Below are positions 62,598 to 64,000 of a stretch of 64,000 bases of DNA, one piece after another (position 1 is the stretch's first letter; the number at the start of each line of letters is the position of its first letter). This DNA comes from Cytophagaceae bacterium (lineage in GTDB: Bacteria > Bacteroidota > Bacteroidia > Cytophagales > Spirosomataceae): NCBI GenBank assembly GCA_016722655.1, contig JADKIR010000004.1:1054001-1118000 (forward strand), written 5' to 3'. The notes under the pieces were generated by a model. It was not told where the DNA came from and searched no databases. It saw only the letters and a program-made list of their open reading frames with translations. The translations under genes and the position numbers were made by a program.

Positions 62598-63503
62598 TTA
62601 AAATTTCTCAAAAAAATCAAGAATCAGGCTATTTGCATCAATTACATGAGAAGGCTCATCGGCTGCTTGTCGGACCCACTCAGCCCCAGGCCAGGAGTGC
62701 CCGCCGTCACGGGTTAGATAATATACTATTTCAGAGGAGTTTCGGCAATTGTTCCAGACCGTAAGCTTATATTTTTGATCATCAACCAAAATATTCGGGG
62801 TTTTATTACAGCCGTTCAGATTGGCAAAGGTGTTCAGTCCACTCATAACCGGTGCAAAAGTGATTCCATTGATGCCAATGCCCCCAAGATGTGGTACATT
62901 TTCGTCTTTTACCGAATGTAAATGCATTACAGGAACGGGTCTGGTGGCCTTACAATCCCCAATTACACTCAAGGGGCCACTCACTGCCGCAATGGCGGTA
63001 ATTTTGCCTGATAATTCACATGCGAGTCGGTAACTCATAATTGCCCCATTTGACATCCCTGTGAAATATACTTTTCGGGGGTTTACTTTGTAATCTTTGA
63101 CCACCTGGTCGATAAGTGCACTGAAAAATCCCACATCATCAATTTGCTTTTCCATAGCATAGTCACAGCAAGTACCACCATTCCAGGTTCTGACCCTGAG
63201 AATGCCATCGGATTGAACGCCGTCAGGGTAAACCACAACATACCCTCTTTTCAAAGCAAGTGGTGAAAAATTGTAATGGTTTTCAAATTGCGAGCCGCTT
63301 CCGCCACCTCCATGCAGGCCAAAAACAACCGGAAAATCCTTTTCCTCATAGAAATTTTCAGGTAAAACAACCGTATAAGTGCGGGTTAGATTGCCAACCA
63401 TAATTTGTTTTTCAAACCTAAATTTCTTCTCAATCGGTTCATCTTTACGGTTAAAACAAGTATTGGCAGACAAAACTATGGCCAGGTAAATAAACGATTT
63501 CAT
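62598..63503 (-). CDS. Secreted PHB-depolymerase/feruloyl-esterase-type alpha/beta hydrolase
   Basis: 301 residues with an N-terminal signal segment (MKSFIYLAIVLSANTC; the Cys does not make a good lipobox). The alpha/beta hydrolase of the LpqC/PHB depolymerase family has FPVVFGLHGGGGSGSQFENHYNFSPLALKRGYVVVYPDG, the nucleophile motif GMSNGAIMSYRLACE, a Cys pair region (WNGGTCCDYAMEKQIDDVGFF), a probable acid in SVKDENVPH and the His in DGGHSWPGAEW. It hydrolyses ester bonds; polyester and feruloyl-polysaccharide substrates are both found in this family and cannot be separated here. Confidence 0.88.
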   Translation of the reverse strand: MKSFIYLAIVLSANTCFNRKDEPIEKKFRFEKQIMVGNLTRTYTVVLPENFYEEKDFPVVFGLHGGGGSGSQFENHYNFSPLALKRGYVVVYPDGVQSDGILRVRTWNGGTCCDYAMEKQIDDVGFFSALIDQVVKDYKVNPRKVYFTGMSNGAIMSYRLACELSGKITAIAAVSGPLSVIGDCKATRPVPVMHLHSVKDENVPHLGGIGINGITFAPVMSGLNTFANLNGCNKTPNILVDDQKYKLTVWNNCRNSSEIVYYLTRDGGHSWPGAEWVRQAADEPSHVIDANSLILDFFEKF

Positions 63504-63668
63504 AATTTTCTTTCTTTCATTCTAAAAAAATTGAATGGAAATGTGGCTATATATTTTCTGAAAAACTTTGACTATTTCAAATAAAATCAGTCTTAATTCA
63601 TAGCTAATTTAAAAAACCGATATTATTTTTATTGGATACTTATTTGTTCAGAAAGTTTAATCCCCAAT

Positions 63669-64000
63669 ATGAAAAATTTATCAATCATTATTTTATTCAT
63701 CACAAACCAGGCCTTTTCTCAATTTTCTATTAAAAATATTACTGTGAATCCTTATCTGGGTTACGGAATTTCGATCCCCGGCAGAAATCAGGTGGTTGGG
63801 AGTGAGCGATTGACCAATGAATGGCAGCCTGGAATAGTTACAGGAAAACTCAAAGATGGCTTAATAAGATCAACCAACACTTATGGCCTAGACTTCAAAT
63901 ACCCAATCAGTGAAAAATTCAATATCAGTTTTGATTTGGCAAGAAATTCTCATTTGCTGTATTACAAAACTTCGATGCCGTACAATGTCAAAAATTATGA
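63669..64000 (+). CDS. Outer-membrane beta-barrel protein, 5' part
   Basis: From the ATG at 63669 the frame runs off the right edge (110 codons seen). The signal peptide (MKNLSIIILFITNQAFSQ) is followed by NITVNPYLGYGISIPGR and then YGLDFKYPISEKFNISFDLARNS, alternating strands typical of small outer-membrane barrels. Family and full length cannot be determined. It is divergent from the esterase gene with a 165-base AT-rich gap. Confidence 0.75.
   Translation, partial: MKNLSIIILFITNQAFSQFSIKNITVNPYLGYGISIPGRNQVVGSERLTNEWQPGIVTGKLKDGLIRSTNTYGLDFKYPISEKFNISFDLARNSHLLYYKTSMPYNVKNY

Noticed and set aside
1..64000. tRNA, rRNA, CRISPR array, prophage or integron
   Set aside because: None was seen: no cloverleaf-like segments, no regularly spaced short repeats, no phage structural genes. 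The only mobile element found is the IS982-type copy.

Overview
The window reads as chromosomal DNA of an AT-rich free-living member of the Bacteroidota. The signs are two SusC/SusD-type or TonB-dependent outer-membrane systems, type IX secretion (T9SS) C-terminal sorting domains on two large secreted proteins, a PorT-like T9SS gene, many signal-peptidase-II lipoproteins and several matches to the Bacteroidota -7 promoter element TAnnTTTG. The NagB/PIG-L fusion and the gene mix suggest a Cytophagales-type bacterium (Emticicia/Leadbetterella/Lacihabitans-like), but that placement is inference.

Layout. 1-7.6 kb (minus strand): two tandem giant secreted proteins built from the same roughly 190-residue cysteine-containing module; the upstream one ends in a T9SS domain and the downstream one runs off the left edge. 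7.8-18 kb: a lipocalin-like lipoprotein, ahcY, a TonB-dependent receptor with a DUF4249 lipoprotein, a NagB-deacetylase fusion, a 52-residue membrane peptide, and the overlapping dxr and RluA-type pseudouridine synthase genes. 18-35.6 kb: a complete-looking beta-mannan utilization locus. On the minus strand it runs SusC, SusD, glycan-binding lipoprotein, GH26 mannanase, sodium:solute symporter, GH130 phosphorylase, T9SS-exported GH5 enzyme, AGE-family epimerase and CE7 acetyl esterase; a divergent AraC-type regulator lies at its head. Its logic is surface capture and cleavage of (acetyl)mannan, uptake of mannobiose, epimerization to mannosyl-glucose and phosphorolysis to mannose-1-phosphate plus glucose. 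The fine specificities are inferred from family and context.

35.7-40.9 kb: a TonB-like protein, a TetR/MFS pair, an intact 982-bp IS982-family insertion sequence whose left end lies exactly in the MFS stop codon, and a Gfo/Idh/MocA oxidoreductase with a twin-arginine leader. 40.9-47.5 kb: an RND efflux operon (TetR, TolC, adaptor, pump). 47.7-53.6 kb: pyrD, ubiE/menG and porT overlapping head to tail, then cutC, a DUF2795 protein, an AlbA/Schlafen-type protein and an OprP-like porin. 53.6-61.5 kb: a second RND operon (TetR, DUF3995, NAD(P)H:quinone oxidoreductase, DUF4260, hotdog thioesterase, TolC, adaptor, pump) with strong palindromes at its head. 61.6-64 kb: a secreted nuclease, a lipoprotein, a PHB-depolymerase-type esterase and the start of an outer-membrane protein.

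I saw no tRNA, rRNA, CRISPR array, prophage or obviously new defence system. The least explained parts are the two module-repeat giants and the accessory genes of the second efflux operon. The most clear-cut structural observation is the stop-codon-preserving IS insertion.
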